From assembly GCA_947494825.1 (NCBI GenBank), contig CANLWN010000005.1, positions 248,001-312,000 of the forward strand: a DNA stretch of 64,000 bases, read 5' to 3'. Source of the DNA: an uncultured Flavobacteriaceae bacterium. GTDB taxonomy: Bacteria > Bacteroidota > Bacteroidia > Flavobacteriales > Flavobacteriaceae. Below the pieces are notes generated by a model. The model worked only from the letters and a program-made list of their open reading frames with translations. It searched no databases and was not told the DNA's origin. The position numbers and the translations under genes are program-made. How positions within the stretch are numbered: position 1 is the stretch's first letter; every line of letters begins with the position of its first letter. Shown here one piece after another: positions 43,043 through 51,489 of the stretch.

Positions 43043-43106
43043 CGCCCCTTTGTTAGGGAAAGGTGGCCATGACCGAGCATAGCGAGTGTCGGGGGCGGAA
43101 GGGTAG
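43043..43106. repeat. Dispersed repeat family D, copy 2
   Basis: CGCCCCTTTGTTAGGGAAAGGTGG...GACCGAGCATAGCGAGTGTCGGGGGCGGAAGGGTAG in positions; reverse complement of copy 1 with several changes. The internal hairpin GACCGA...TCGGGG is kept but the CCTTCCC arm is damaged. Confidence 0.75.
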
Positions 43107-43234
43107 CCCCATGCCCTAAGCATGTGGCAGTGCGGAAGAGCATTCCTCATACCAACAACCAGAAACCTTGAACCTTGAACCTTGAACCTTGAACTTTAAA
43201 CCTTCAACATTATCCCTTACCTTTAACCATTAAC

Positions 43235-43262
43235 ACGCACCGAAGCCTTGGCGTAGGTGCGT
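43235..43262 (+). promoter_or_regulatory. Stem-loop in the leader of the amidohydrolase gene
   Basis: ACGCACC (43235-43241) pairs with GGTGCGT (43256-43262); inside, GCC and GGC form a second 3-bp stem with a TT loop, leaving a symmetric GAA/GTA internal loop. It ends 22 bp before the ATG at 43285. No T run follows, so it is not a terminator. Confidence 0.5.
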
Positions 43263-43284
43263 AAACCCAGACAACAAGAGACAG

Positions 43285-44712
43285 ATGAAAAAAGTTATTT
43301 TACACAGCATGGTTACCTTCCTGACGTTTGCCGGGGCATACGGGCAAAAAGGAGTTCAGGACGTCCTGAAAAACTTGGAGGCCAAGACAGAGGCCTACAG
43401 TGGCATTGCCCAGGATATCTGGGAGCTTGCCGAGATGGGCTATTTGGAGGAAGAAAGCTCCAAATTGCTACAGCAAACCTTGGGCAGCGCAGGGTTTTCC
43501 ATTAAAACAGGCGTTGCCGGTATCCCCACGGCCTTTGTGGCGGAATATGGCAGTGGTACACCCGTTATTGCGATCCTAGGGGAGTATGATGCACTTCCCG
43601 GTCTCTCACAACAGGCAGTGCCCCAAAAGAAAAGCGCGGACAAGGCGGCGGGGCACGCCTGCGGCCATCATTTGTTCGGAACGGCCTCTACGGCAGCGGC
43701 CATTGCCGTTAAGGATTGGCTGGTGGCCAACAAGGCCCAGGGAACGGTACGTTTTTATGGCTGTCCGGCCGAGGAGGGCGGTTCCGGTAAGGTGTATATG
43801 GTACGCGACGGACTTTTCAATGATGTTGATGTTGCCCTGCACTGGCATCCCGGCTCCCAAAATGCAGCCAGCGCAGGAGCGGCCCTAGCGAACAAGTCGG
43901 CCAAATTCCGCTTCCACGGGGTTTCTGCCCATGCGGCCGGTGCGCCGGAAAAGGGACGTTCTGCCCTGGATGGCGTGGAGGCCATGAATGCCATGGTAAA
44001 TCTAATGCGGGAACACATACCGGAAAGGGCCCGTATACATTACGTAATCACCAGTGGCGGCAAAGCGCCCAATGTGGTCCCGGATTTTGCGGAGGTGTAC
44101 TACTATGCCCGACATAACCGCAGGGACGTGGTCATCGATATTTTTGACCGTATGGTAAAGGCCGCCGAGGGTGCAGCCCTGGGAACCGGTACTACCATGG
44201 ACTACGAAATGATCGGGGGTACGCATGAGCTGCTGCCCAACCTAACGCTCCAAAAATTGATGCACGACAACCTCAGCAAGGTGGGCGGGGTGGAATACAG
44301 TGCCGAAGAAAGGGAATTTGCCGATAAGATCGCGCGTAGCCTGGGCTACGAAAAGGCGGATATAGATCGGGCAAGGACCGTACAACCGTACCGAACGGAG
44401 GCGAAGGCCTACGGCTCTACCGACGTGGGCGATGTGAGCTTCGCGGTACCTACCGTGGGCATGGGCACAGCGACCTGGGTCCCTGGCACTCCGGCACACA
44501 GCTGGCAGGCCGTAGCGGCCGGTGGCACTACTATAGGAAAAAAAGGGATGATGGTAGCGGCCAAGGCACTAACACTCACGGCTATTGACCTGCTTAAGGA
44601 CAAGGATCTGGTAGCGAAAGCCAAAGCCGAATTTTTAGAGCGAAGAGGGGAAGATTTTGTGTACATCCCCCTATTGGGAGACCGCTCCCCTGCCCTGGAC
44701 TATCGCAAATAA
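43285..44712 (+). CDS. Exported M20D-family amidohydrolase (AbgB-like)
   Basis: 475 residues with signal peptide (VILHSMVTFLTFAGAYG). Metal-binding HACGHHLFGT, Glu pair in GCPAEEGGSGK, HWHPG, and a dimerisation domain starting near HGVSAHAAGAPEKG mark an M20 amidohydrolase. The family splits N-acyl amino acids, hippurate or p-aminobenzoyl-glutamate; AbgB is the closest by length and motif order. Periplasmic location differs from E. coli AbgB. The substrate is not predictable. Monocistronic. Confidence 0.88.
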   Translation: MKKVILHSMVTFLTFAGAYGQKGVQDVLKNLEAKTEAYSGIAQDIWELAEMGYLEEESSKLLQQTLGSAGFSIKTGVAGIPTAFVAEYGSGTPVIAILGEYDALPGLSQQAVPQKKSADKAAGHACGHHLFGTASTAAAIAVKDWLVANKAQGTVRFYGCPAEEGGSGKVYMVRDGLFNDVDVALHWHPGSQNAASAGAALANKSAKFRFHGVSAHAAGAPEKGRSALDGVEAMNAMVNLMREHIPERARIHYVITSGGKAPNVVPDFAEVYYYARHNRRDVVIDIFDRMVKAAEGAALGTGTTMDYEMIGGTHELLPNLTLQKLMHDNLSKVGGVEYSAEEREFADKIARSLGYEKADIDRARTVQPYRTEAKAYGSTDVGDVSFAVPTVGMGTATWVPGTPAHSWQAVAAGGTTIGKKGMMVAAKALTLTAIDLLKDKDLVAKAKAEFLERRGEDFVYIPLLGDRSPALDYRK

Positions 44713-44904
44713 TTGACGTAATCAACATCGACCTAAAACGATATAAAAATTATTCTTCGCTTTCCACCCTTTCCTGCTGGGGCAGGGACTGGTAATCATG
44801 GGCAAGGGACCACATACCCTTATGGGGCCAATCAAAAAAATATCAATTGCATGTAACAAAAGTGTACACTGTCCTACTAATCGTATAGAAACTACTAACC
44901 GACC

Positions 44905-45399
44905 GTGAACAAAGAACTCGAACATCGTTTTGTAACCGAGCTGGAGAACAATCAAAATGTTGTTCACAAAGTTTGTAGCCTGTATACCAATGATAGGGAT
45001 TCGCACAAAGACCTTTTTCAGGAAATTACCATACAACTCTGGAAAGCCTATCCCAAGTTTAGGGGCGAGGCAAAATTTAGTACATGGATGTACCGGGTGG
45101 CCTTGAACACCGCGATTACCCTGTACCGGAAATCCAAGAAGAGAGTACCTACCCAAGATTATGACTCGGTAATCTATAAAATAAAATCCGATGAATACGA
45201 CGAAACCCAGGAACAACAGCTTAGGCTCATCTACAAGGCGGTACGGCAGCTCGGAGATATTGACAAGGCCTTGGTCTTCCTGTATTTGGAAGATAAGGAC
45301 TATAGCGAAATAGCGGATACCCTTGGTATTACGGAGGTGAATGCCAGGGTAAAAATGAATCGCGTAAAGAACAAATTAAGAACCATACTAAATCCTTAA
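44905..45399 (+). CDS. ECF-family RNA polymerase sigma factor
   Basis: 164 residues. Region 2: KVCSLYTNDRDSHKDLFQEI and FSTWMYRVALNTAI; region 4: KDYSEIADTLGITEVNARVK. GTG start at 44905 (GTGAACAAAGAA); no in-frame ATG is present upstream in the intergenic gap. It precedes a multi-pass membrane protein gene by 4 bp, an arrangement typical of sigma/anti-sigma pairs. Confidence 0.9.
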   Translation: MNKELEHRFVTELENNQNVVHKVCSLYTNDRDSHKDLFQEITIQLWKAYPKFRGEAKFSTWMYRVALNTAITLYRKSKKRVPTQDYDSVIYKIKSDEYDETQEQQLRLIYKAVRQLGDIDKALVFLYLEDKDYSEIADTLGITEVNARVKMNRVKNKLRTILNP

Positions 45400-45403
45400 G
45401 GAT

Positions 45404-46048
45404 ATGATGGACGAACTGGAATTACTCAAAAAAGACTGGCAAAAAAAGGACGACAAGCATCCTAAGTTGACCTTTGATGAGATCTATAAAATGATCTGGA
45501 AGAAATCTAGCTCCATTGTCAAATGGATTTTCTACATCAGTATCATAGAATTTGTCTTCTGGGCAGTGATCAATACGGTCTTCACTGACGCTGAATCCCT
45601 GAACACCATGAAGATGATGCATATTTATGAGATCAATATGGCCCTGACCATCATAAACTACGCCGTGCTGCTTTTCTTTATCTATAAGTTCTATAGCAAC
45701 TACAAAAAAATATCGGTCACGGATTCCTCAAGAAAATTGATGAAGACCATCTTGGATGTCAAAAGAACGGTAACCCAGTATGTATGGTTTAATATTGGGA
45801 TTTTTATCGTGTACCTGATCATTGGCCTGTACGGCAACCTAAAATATGGACCCAATAGTGAAAAAATCCTGGAAGCGGCATCCCAGGCCGGGAACGAGAC
45901 AGTATTCTGGATATTGGTCTTCGGTGCCTTTCTGCTGGCGGCAACCTTGGTGTTGTTATTGATCTGGGGCTTCTATAAGCTGCTTTACGGACTTCTTCTC
46001 CGAAAACTTAGGGAAAACTATGGGGAGCTGAGGAAATTGGAGGTCTAG
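45404..46048 (+). CDS. Four-helix membrane protein, probable partner of the ECF sigma factor
   Basis: 214 residues: charged cytosolic N-terminus (1-38, ELELLKKDWQKKDDKHPKL), then four transmembrane segments at about 39-60, 78-98, 124-146 and 170-198. Similar proteins follow ECF sigma genes in many flavobacteria. Anti-sigma function is inferred from context only; no zinc or known anti-sigma motif is visible. Its TAG stop overlaps the TAG stop of the convergent acyltransferase gene in a shared CTAG. Confidence 0.65.
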   Translation: MMDELELLKKDWQKKDDKHPKLTFDEIYKMIWKKSSSIVKWIFYISIIEFVFWAVINTVFTDAESLNTMKMMHIYEINMALTIINYAVLLFFIYKFYSNYKKISVTDSSRKLMKTILDVKRTVTQYVWFNIGIFIVYLIIGLYGNLKYGPNSEKILEAASQAGNETVFWILVFGAFLLAATLVLLLIWGFYKLLYGLLLRKLRENYGELRKLEV

Positions 46049-46848
46049 GTCCGCCATTTTCGCTGCTTGTTCTCTTCTTCATAGGCCAGTAGTTCTGCCT
46101 GTGGGATTACCTTCAAAAAGGAAGGATGCTGTTCAATGGCATATTCCAGTTTTTCCATAATGGACTCCACTGCTTCATTTTTATAATCGATATCCAGGGG
46201 CTCTTTGATGACCATAGACTGCAGAATGCCCTTTTTCTTGATCCGAAGTCCTTTTTTATCGAACGAGCGACGGAAGCCGTCGATTACCACGGGCACTACT
46301 ACCGGATTGTATTTCTTAATGATGTGCGCGGTTCCCTTGCGCAAAGGCTTCCAAGGTTTTGTGGTGCCTTGGGGAAAGGTAACCACCCATCCGTCCTTTA
46401 GGGCCGTTCCTATATTGGAGATATCGCTCATCTTTACCTGTCTGTTCACCTCCTTGCCATCGGCCCGCCAAGTACGTTCAATACTTATGGAACCGGCATA
46501 GGCCAATATCTTGGTCAACAAACTTTTCTTCATGGTCTCTGCCGCTGCCACATAGTACATATTCAATTTGGGGTTCCAGAGATAGCCCACATTTTTGATG
46601 CTGTCCTCCCTACCGCTAAGACTGGCATTGAACACATGGAACATGGCCACCACATCGGCAAAATAGGTCTGATGGTTGCTGACGAAAAGTACATTGGTAT
46701 GGGGCAGACCGCGAATGACCTCGGAGCCCTCAATTTCCAGTTTGTTAAAACCCTTATAGCGCTGGTGGGTCATGAGGCCCATAATGCGGATCAACCATTT
46801 TTTGACAAAAAGGATATGTCCAAAAGGATTTCTTTTAAATAGCCCCAT
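46045..46848 (-). CDS. PlsC-like lysophospholipid acyltransferase
   Basis: 267-residue membrane-associated acyltransferase. The catalytic motif reads NHQTYFAD, with five residues between His59 and Asp65 instead of the canonical four (HX4D). The second motif FPQGTTKPW corresponds to FPEGTR. VVPVVIDGFRRSF matches the fourth PlsC block. It should acylate a lysophospholipid or related acceptor such as an ornithine lipid. The catalytic spacing makes the exact substrate class uncertain. Confidence 0.8.
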   Translation of the reverse strand: MGLFKRNPFGHILFVKKWLIRIMGLMTHQRYKGFNKLEIEGSEVIRGLPHTNVLFVSNHQTYFADVVAMFHVFNASLSGREDSIKNVGYLWNPKLNMYYVAAAETMKKSLLTKILAYAGSISIERTWRADGKEVNRQVKMSDISNIGTALKDGWVVTFPQGTTKPWKPLRKGTAHIIKKYNPVVVPVVIDGFRRSFDKKGLRIKKKGILQSMVIKEPLDIDYKNEAVESIMEKLEYAIEQHPSFLKVIPQAELLAYEEENKQRKWRT

Positions 46849-46886
46849 AGTGTTAGGTACGAACGTTAAAAATACAAAATATGAAC

Positions 46887-47531
46887 TTATAGCACCCGTT
46901 TAAACAGTTCCTTGACCTCCATGAGCATCATAGCCGTGGCGCCCCACACGGTATAACCATTTAATTTAAAGGCAGGTACGGGAACTTTCCCTTGGCTATA
47001 CGAAGTTGTTAATCTTTGGTTAATTAGGTTCCGATCGTCCATAAAATGGTCCAAAGGCACCTCTACCAGTGCCTCTACCTCCGATTCTTGAAGGCGAAAG
47101 GGGCTCTCTTTTTGATACAATCCAAGATAAGGGTACACCTCAAAATTACTTGGCGGGATATAGATTTCGCTAAGGGGCCGTAACACTTGAACCTTCTTAA
47201 GATCCACGCCCACTTCCTCCTCCGTTTCCCGTAGGGCGGTCTCCAGAATATTGGCGTCCCCACGTTCTTCCTTTCCTCCCGGAAAACCGATCTGATTGGA
47301 ATGTACGCCCGGGTATGTCTTTCTCAAGATCAACAACAAATGGGTATGGTAACGGTCATCGGGATAAAAAAGGGCCATGACCCCGGCTTTTTTTGGGGCT
47401 TGGCGTTCCACGTTCAGCGCCTTTAACTCTTTGATCCGGTCCAAGGGAGCCATTTTATGGTGGGAAGATTCTCCCGGTAGTGGTAGATTTTTTATTTTTG
47501 GAATCTGTTTGGAAAAATCTTGGAAGTCCAT
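46887..47531 (-). CDS. Nudix CoA pyrophosphatase
   Basis: 214 residues from the ATG at 47531. The frame is open to 47804, but MDFQDFSKQIPKIKNLPLPG is the family N-terminus and the extension would lie wholly inside the oppositely oriented PPIase gene. NuCoA motif LLLILRKTYPGVHSNQIGFPGG runs into the Nudix box at 85-107 (GGKEERGDANILETALRETE). It hydrolyses CoA to 3',5'-ADP and phosphopantetheine. Its start codon shares bases with the start of the divergent PPIase gene. Confidence 0.92.
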   Translation of the reverse strand: MDFQDFSKQIPKIKNLPLPGESSHHKMAPLDRIKELKALNVERQAPKKAGVMALFYPDDRYHTHLLLILRKTYPGVHSNQIGFPGGKEERGDANILETALRETEEEVGVDLKKVQVLRPLSEIYIPPSNFEVYPYLGLYQKESPFRLQESEVEALVEVPLDHFMDDRNLINQRLTTSYSQGKVPVPAFKLNGYTVWGATAMMLMEVKELFKRVL

Positions 47532-48255
47532 GAATCGGAAATGCATCGGTTTCTTTACCACAATACTACTAATTTTTTTAGCGGGATGTAATGACGCGCC
47601 CAAGAAAAAAGCCATATCCCCTTTACCGGAGGAAGTGGCCAAAAAAGACAGTGTTGTCATAGACAGTGTGGTTGAACCTGCACAATCCCCAGAGGATGAA
47701 CCCTTTGTACTGACGGAGGACAATGCCATCGATTTCTTTTTTGAATACAACAAGACCCGCACAAAGAACAAGGTAAAGCTCACTACCAGTTTTGGAAGCT
47801 TCACGGTACAACTCTACGATAATGTACCCTACCATGCTTCCAATTTCGTCTACCTTGCGGATAAGGGGTATTTTGACAATACCTATTTCCATCGCGTGGT
47901 TAAAAATTTCATTATTCAGGGCGGAAATGCAGACAATAAGGAAACATCCAGAAAGCGAAAGGCCATAGGGCGGTACCTGCTCCCCCCCGATGGGAAAAAG
48001 GGCCATAGGCACCATCGTGGCACCATTTCCATGCCCAGCAGTGAAATAAACAATCCACATATGCTGGCCTCTCCCTATGAGTTTTTTATTGTGGTGACCA
48101 AACCGGGTTCTTACCATTTGGATGGGGAGTATACCCCTTTCGGAAGGGTCATAGCGGGAATGGACGTTGTGGACAAAATTAACGAGCAACCGGTAGATGA
48201 CGGGGACTGGCCCTCACAGAACATTTATATTTTTAAGGCCGAGGCGTTGGATTAA
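47530..48255 (+). CDS. Cyclophilin-type peptidyl-prolyl isomerase, lipoprotein
   Basis: 241 residues. Lipobox Cys20 (FLAGC), linker of about 70 residues, then a cyclophilin domain: VKLTTSFGSFTVQLYDNVPYHASNF, FHRVVKNFIIQGGNAD with the catalytic Arg, and GRVIAGMDVVDKINEQPV. It catalyses cis-trans isomerisation of prolyl bonds in the periplasm. The domain carries a longer insertion around KGHRHHRGTISM than E. coli PpiA. The ATG at 47530 overlaps the divergent Nudix ATG (CATG), so each promoter must lie inside the other gene. Confidence 0.9.
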   Translation: MNRKCIGFFTTILLIFLAGCNDAPKKKAISPLPEEVAKKDSVVIDSVVEPAQSPEDEPFVLTEDNAIDFFFEYNKTRTKNKVKLTTSFGSFTVQLYDNVPYHASNFVYLADKGYFDNTYFHRVVKNFIIQGGNADNKETSRKRKAIGRYLLPPDGKKGHRHHRGTISMPSSEINNPHMLASPYEFFIVVTKPGSYHLDGEYTPFGRVIAGMDVVDKINEQPVDDGDWPSQNIYIFKAEALD

Positions 48256-48281
48256 AAGTTGGGCCGGTCGGTACCTGCAAC

Positions 48282-48893
48282 TCATTTAGCGTTGCGATAG
48301 ATATTGGGCAGGGCAATGCCAAACTTCACGGCCAACAACCGGATAACGATAACAATTAGGATACCGCTGATATCGGCATATGCGCTTATAAAGGGAATCT
48401 TTAGCAGTAAAAAATAACCAACGCCCCCCAAAATGCAGGCGGTTGCGTAGATCTCCCTTCGGAAAAGTACCGGAATCTCATTGCAGAGAATGTCACGGAT
48501 GACCCCTCCAAAGCTGGCCGTCATGGTACCCAGAGCTATGCACATAATAGGTTCCAATCCGGCATTGAGCCCCTTTTCTATCCCCACCAAGGTATAGAGT
48601 CCAATGCCAATGGTATCGAACAGGAAAAGCGAGGTGCGCAGGTATTTTAGTTTTCCCCTAAAGACAATGGCAAAAATTACTGTTCCGATGATGGTAAAGA
48701 TATAGACCGACTCCCGCAACCAGACCACTGGGGTCTCCCCGATCAACAGATCCCTAAGGGTACCGCCACCTACCGCGGTCACGAAGGCCACGATAAGCAC
48801 CCCAAAAACATCGAGCTTTTTGTCCATGGCCACCAGCACCCCGGAAATGGCAAAGGCAATGGTACCCAGAATATCAATGGTAAAGTAGAACAT
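48282..48893 (-). CDS. Trimeric intracellular cation (TRIC)-like channel, UPF0126
   Basis: 203 residues with about seven transmembrane segments. Two repeated halves, each with the signature GG(T/V)xRDxL: VGGGTLRDLLIGETPVVWL and GGVIRDILCNEIPVLFRRE. Prokaryotic members form potassium-permeable trimeric channels. It starts 3 bp after the RDD gene stop, so the two are probably co-transcribed. Confidence 0.9.
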   Translation of the reverse strand: MFYFTIDILGTIAFAISGVLVAMDKKLDVFGVLIVAFVTAVGGGTLRDLLIGETPVVWLRESVYIFTIIGTVIFAIVFRGKLKYLRTSLFLFDTIGIGLYTLVGIEKGLNAGLEPIMCIALGTMTASFGGVIRDILCNEIPVLFRREIYATACILGGVGYFLLLKIPFISAYADISGILIVIVIRLLAVKFGIALPNIYRNAK

Positions 48894-48896
48894 AGG

Positions 48897-49613
48897 CTAT
48901 AGTTGTTGGGTGTAGAAGTTGTAGTCCTTGATTACAATGTCTACAAATTCCAAAGGGTTAAGATCTGTGGAAATATCCGTTACTTTCTTTATTCGGTTGC
49001 TCAAGGAGATAATGATATGATGGTCGCCGTTCATTCTGGCCGCGTCGTACAATTCCTTTATGGTCTGCATTTCCCGGTCTTTAAAAACAGTAACCTGTGG
49101 AAACTTTGGTTTATAATCCATCGACAACTCCCGCAAGAGGGTATCGCGCAGGCCCACCTTTTTCTTTTCGCTGATTACCGTAGTCCCTGCAGCTATATCC
49201 CCCACACGTTGTCCGTTGCCCCGTATCAATATGGTAAGTACGGCTAAGCCACCCGAGGTAAGCACCACATCGATGATCCGCAGCAGCCATCGCACGAAAT
49301 AACTGCTGAAACCTGGTTTGGAACCGTCCAATTTCACCACACGTATGGCCATGATGCTCTTACCTACGGTCTTTCCGTCCATAAAGGTCTCCAAGAGTAC
49401 ATAGTAGAGAAAGGCGGGAAGGGACAAAAGCAAATATAGCGCCCACATATCGGCAAAGTCTATCTCCAGGGATACCAAAAGCAGTATCATCAGTATGGTG
49501 TAGATTCCGATGACCAGACTATCGATGAGATACGCCAACATCCGATCCCCAAGATGCGCGGTATTTTGGGCAATACTGATATTTTGCGCGGTTTCTATTT
49601 GAAATTGATTCAT
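48897..49613 (-). CDS. RDD-family membrane protein
   Basis: 238 residues. RDD domain (about 20-150) with three to four transmembrane helices: AHLGDRMLAYLIDSLVIGIY, DGKTVGKSIMAIRVVKLDGS and a basic RWLLRIIDVVL. A cytosolic C-terminal region of about 80 residues follows. The role is unknown; some RDD proteins are Na+/H+ antiporters. Divergent from the SpoIIM-like gene with a 35-bp gap. RDD and SpoIIM genes are often neighbours, so they probably belong to the same functional block. Confidence 0.9.
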   Translation of the reverse strand: MNQFQIETAQNISIAQNTAHLGDRMLAYLIDSLVIGIYTILMILLLVSLEIDFADMWALYLLLSLPAFLYYVLLETFMDGKTVGKSIMAIRVVKLDGSKPGFSSYFVRWLLRIIDVVLTSGGLAVLTILIRGNGQRVGDIAAGTTVISEKKKVGLRDTLLRELSMDYKPKFPQVTVFKDREMQTIKELYDAARMNGDHHIIISLSNRIKKVTDISTDLNPLEFVDIVIKDYNFYTQQL

Positions 49614-49648
49614 ATTATTAGTTACTTTGAGTACAAACCCAACAGTTA

Positions 49649-50626
49649 ATGCGTGAGGCGGCTTTTGTAAAACAAAATAAAGACAAATGGGCTACTTTTG
49701 AAAGCGTGCTTTCCAATAACAAGCAGATTCCGCCCGATGAGCTCTCGGACCTTTACATAGAAATTACCGATCACCTAAGCTACGCCAAAACCTTTTACGG
49801 AGGTAGTAATACGGAATTTTATCTGAACTCCCTCGCGTCGCAGGCCCACCAAAAAATCTATAAGACCAAACGCGAATCCAAGAGCCGTATTGTATCTTTT
49901 TGGAAAACAGAATTCCCGTTAATGTTCTTTAACCATCAGAGGGAATTATTGATCGCCTTTCTCGTTTTCGCCTTTTTTACGGTTGTCGGTGCCTTTTCGG
50001 AAGCAAACGAAGGAGATTTTGTACGTTCCATATTGGGTGATGGCTATGTGAACATGACCCTGGAAAATATAGAAAACAACGACCCCATGGCGGTATACAA
50101 GCAACAAGGGGAATTTAATATGTTCCTGGGCATTACCATAAATAACATAAAGGTGGCCCTGATGGCCTTTGCCTATGGCATTATGCTTGGCATAGGTTCG
50201 CTGATGATTATGATGCAGAATGGTATTATGCTGGGCAGCTTTCAGTATTTCTTTTATGAAAAAGGGCTGCTTTGGGAATCGGTTCGAACGATTTGGATAC
50301 ACGGTACCATAGAAATTTCCGTAATCATCATTGCGGGCTGCGCAGGGCTCGTACTGGCCAACGGCATGCTTTTTCCAGGAACCTATTCCCGACTGGCATC
50401 CTTTAAACGCGGGGTAATCAATGGCTTAAAGATATTGGTGAGCACCATTCCCTTCTTTATTGTCGCCGGCTTTTTGGAGGGCTTTGTGACCCGCCATACG
50501 GAAATGCCGGATTGGCTTGCCATACTCATAATTGTAGGATCGTTATCATTAATTATATTTTATTACGTTATATACCCTTCCCAACTTCATAAAAAACTAA
50601 AACATGATCAAAGACAACTACATTGA
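49649..50626 (+). CDS. SpoIIM-family membrane protein
   Basis: 325 residues: soluble N-terminal helical region (1-90), then a stage II sporulation protein M-type domain with about six transmembrane helices (FFNHQRELLIAFLVFAFFTV, YGIMLGIGSLMIMMQNGIML, WIHGTIEISVIIIAGCAGL). The HGTIEI string is the family signature. This is not a spore former; the family is widespread and of unknown general role. It overlaps the next gene by 23 bp and heads the MoxR/DUF58 operon. Confidence 0.88.
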   Translation: MREAAFVKQNKDKWATFESVLSNNKQIPPDELSDLYIEITDHLSYAKTFYGGSNTEFYLNSLASQAHQKIYKTKRESKSRIVSFWKTEFPLMFFNHQRELLIAFLVFAFFTVVGAFSEANEGDFVRSILGDGYVNMTLENIENNDPMAVYKQQGEFNMFLGITINNIKVALMAFAYGIMLGIGSLMIMMQNGIMLGSFQYFFYEKGLLWESVRTIWIHGTIEISVIIIAGCAGLVLANGMLFPGTYSRLASFKRGVINGLKILVSTIPFFIVAGFLEGFVTRHTEMPDWLAILIIVGSLSLIIFYYVIYPSQLHKKLKHDQRQLH

Positions 50627-51488
50627 ATTTAAGAAACAACGCGAGCTAGGGGAAATATTAACCGACACCTTCGCCTTTTTGCGTACACAATTAAAACCTT
50701 TTTTGAGTACCTTCTTCAAGATCGTAGGGCCTTATCTGCTGGTTATGCTGCTCGCTTTTGCGCTGTATTTCTACTCCTTCAGCTCGGTCTTGAACTTTAA
50801 CGTACAGACTTCTTACGAAGGTTTTGACCCGATACTCATGATTATTGCGATACTGGCCCTAGTAGTGACCTCCATTGCTGCCTATGTGATGTCACAGGCC
50901 ACGGTACTCTATTATATCAAGTCCTATGCGAACAACAAAGGAACTACGGATTTTGACGAAATCAAAAAGGAAGTTTACGGCTCCTTTTGGAACTTTATCG
51001 GACTTGGATTTCTTGTAGGCCTTTCGGTAATGGTTGGTTTTATGTTCTGTTTTTTTCCAGGGATATACCTTATTGTTCCCCTGTCCCTGACCTTTAGCAT
51101 TTTGGTCTTTAACCAAAAAGGGGTATCCGAGGCCTTTAGCTACAGTTTTACCCTGGTAAAGGACAATTGGTGGATTACCTTTGCCTCCATCTTTGTGGTG
51201 GGTATCATTGTAGGCGTAGCCGGCTATGCCTTTAGTCTTCCCGCGGCCATATACAGCTGGGTGAAAATGGGCGTGTTTTCTGGAGAAGTGGATGCGGTGA
51301 CCATGATGGACGGCTTTTTTGACCCTATTTACATTCTGCTGAACCTGTTGGCGACCTTTTTTAAATTTTTGCTCAACCTTATATCAGTGGTGGCCGGGGT
51401 ATTCATTTATTTTAATCTAAACGAAAAGAAAAACTTTACAGGCACCTACGAACGCATTCAAAACCTGGGCAATATCCCGGAAAACTAA
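50604..51488 (+). CDS. Multi-pass membrane protein (glycerophosphodiester phosphodiesterase membrane-domain-like)
   Basis: 294 residues with about six hydrophobic helices and no catalytic motif. The N-terminus LGEILTDTFAFLRTQLKPF resembles the cytosolic lead-in helix of the GDPD/YciC-type membrane-domain superfamily, and GIYLIVPLSLTFSILVFNQKGVSEAFSYSFTLVKDNWW fits that superfamily. It is the second gene of the operon. Function unknown. Confidence 0.7.
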   Translation: MIKDNYIEFKKQRELGEILTDTFAFLRTQLKPFLSTFFKIVGPYLLVMLLAFALYFYSFSSVLNFNVQTSYEGFDPILMIIAILALVVTSIAAYVMSQATVLYYIKSYANNKGTTDFDEIKKEVYGSFWNFIGLGFLVGLSVMVGFMFCFFPGIYLIVPLSLTFSILVFNQKGVSEAFSYSFTLVKDNWWITFASIFVVGIIVGVAGYAFSLPAAIYSWVKMGVFSGEVDAVTMMDGFFDPIYILLNLLATFFKFLLNLISVVAGVFIYFNLNEKKNFTGTYERIQNLGNIPEN

Positions 51489-51489
51489 T

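Larger units (their letters stand above)
42989..43284. repeat. Intergenic region with family D repeat, heptads and a 5' hairpin
   Basis: 296 bp. Family D copy 2 at 43043-43106 (reverse orientation of 31465-31530), six heptads of AACCTTG/AACTTTA type at 43164-43205, and a hairpin at 43235-43262. No gene is visible. Confidence 0.8.
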
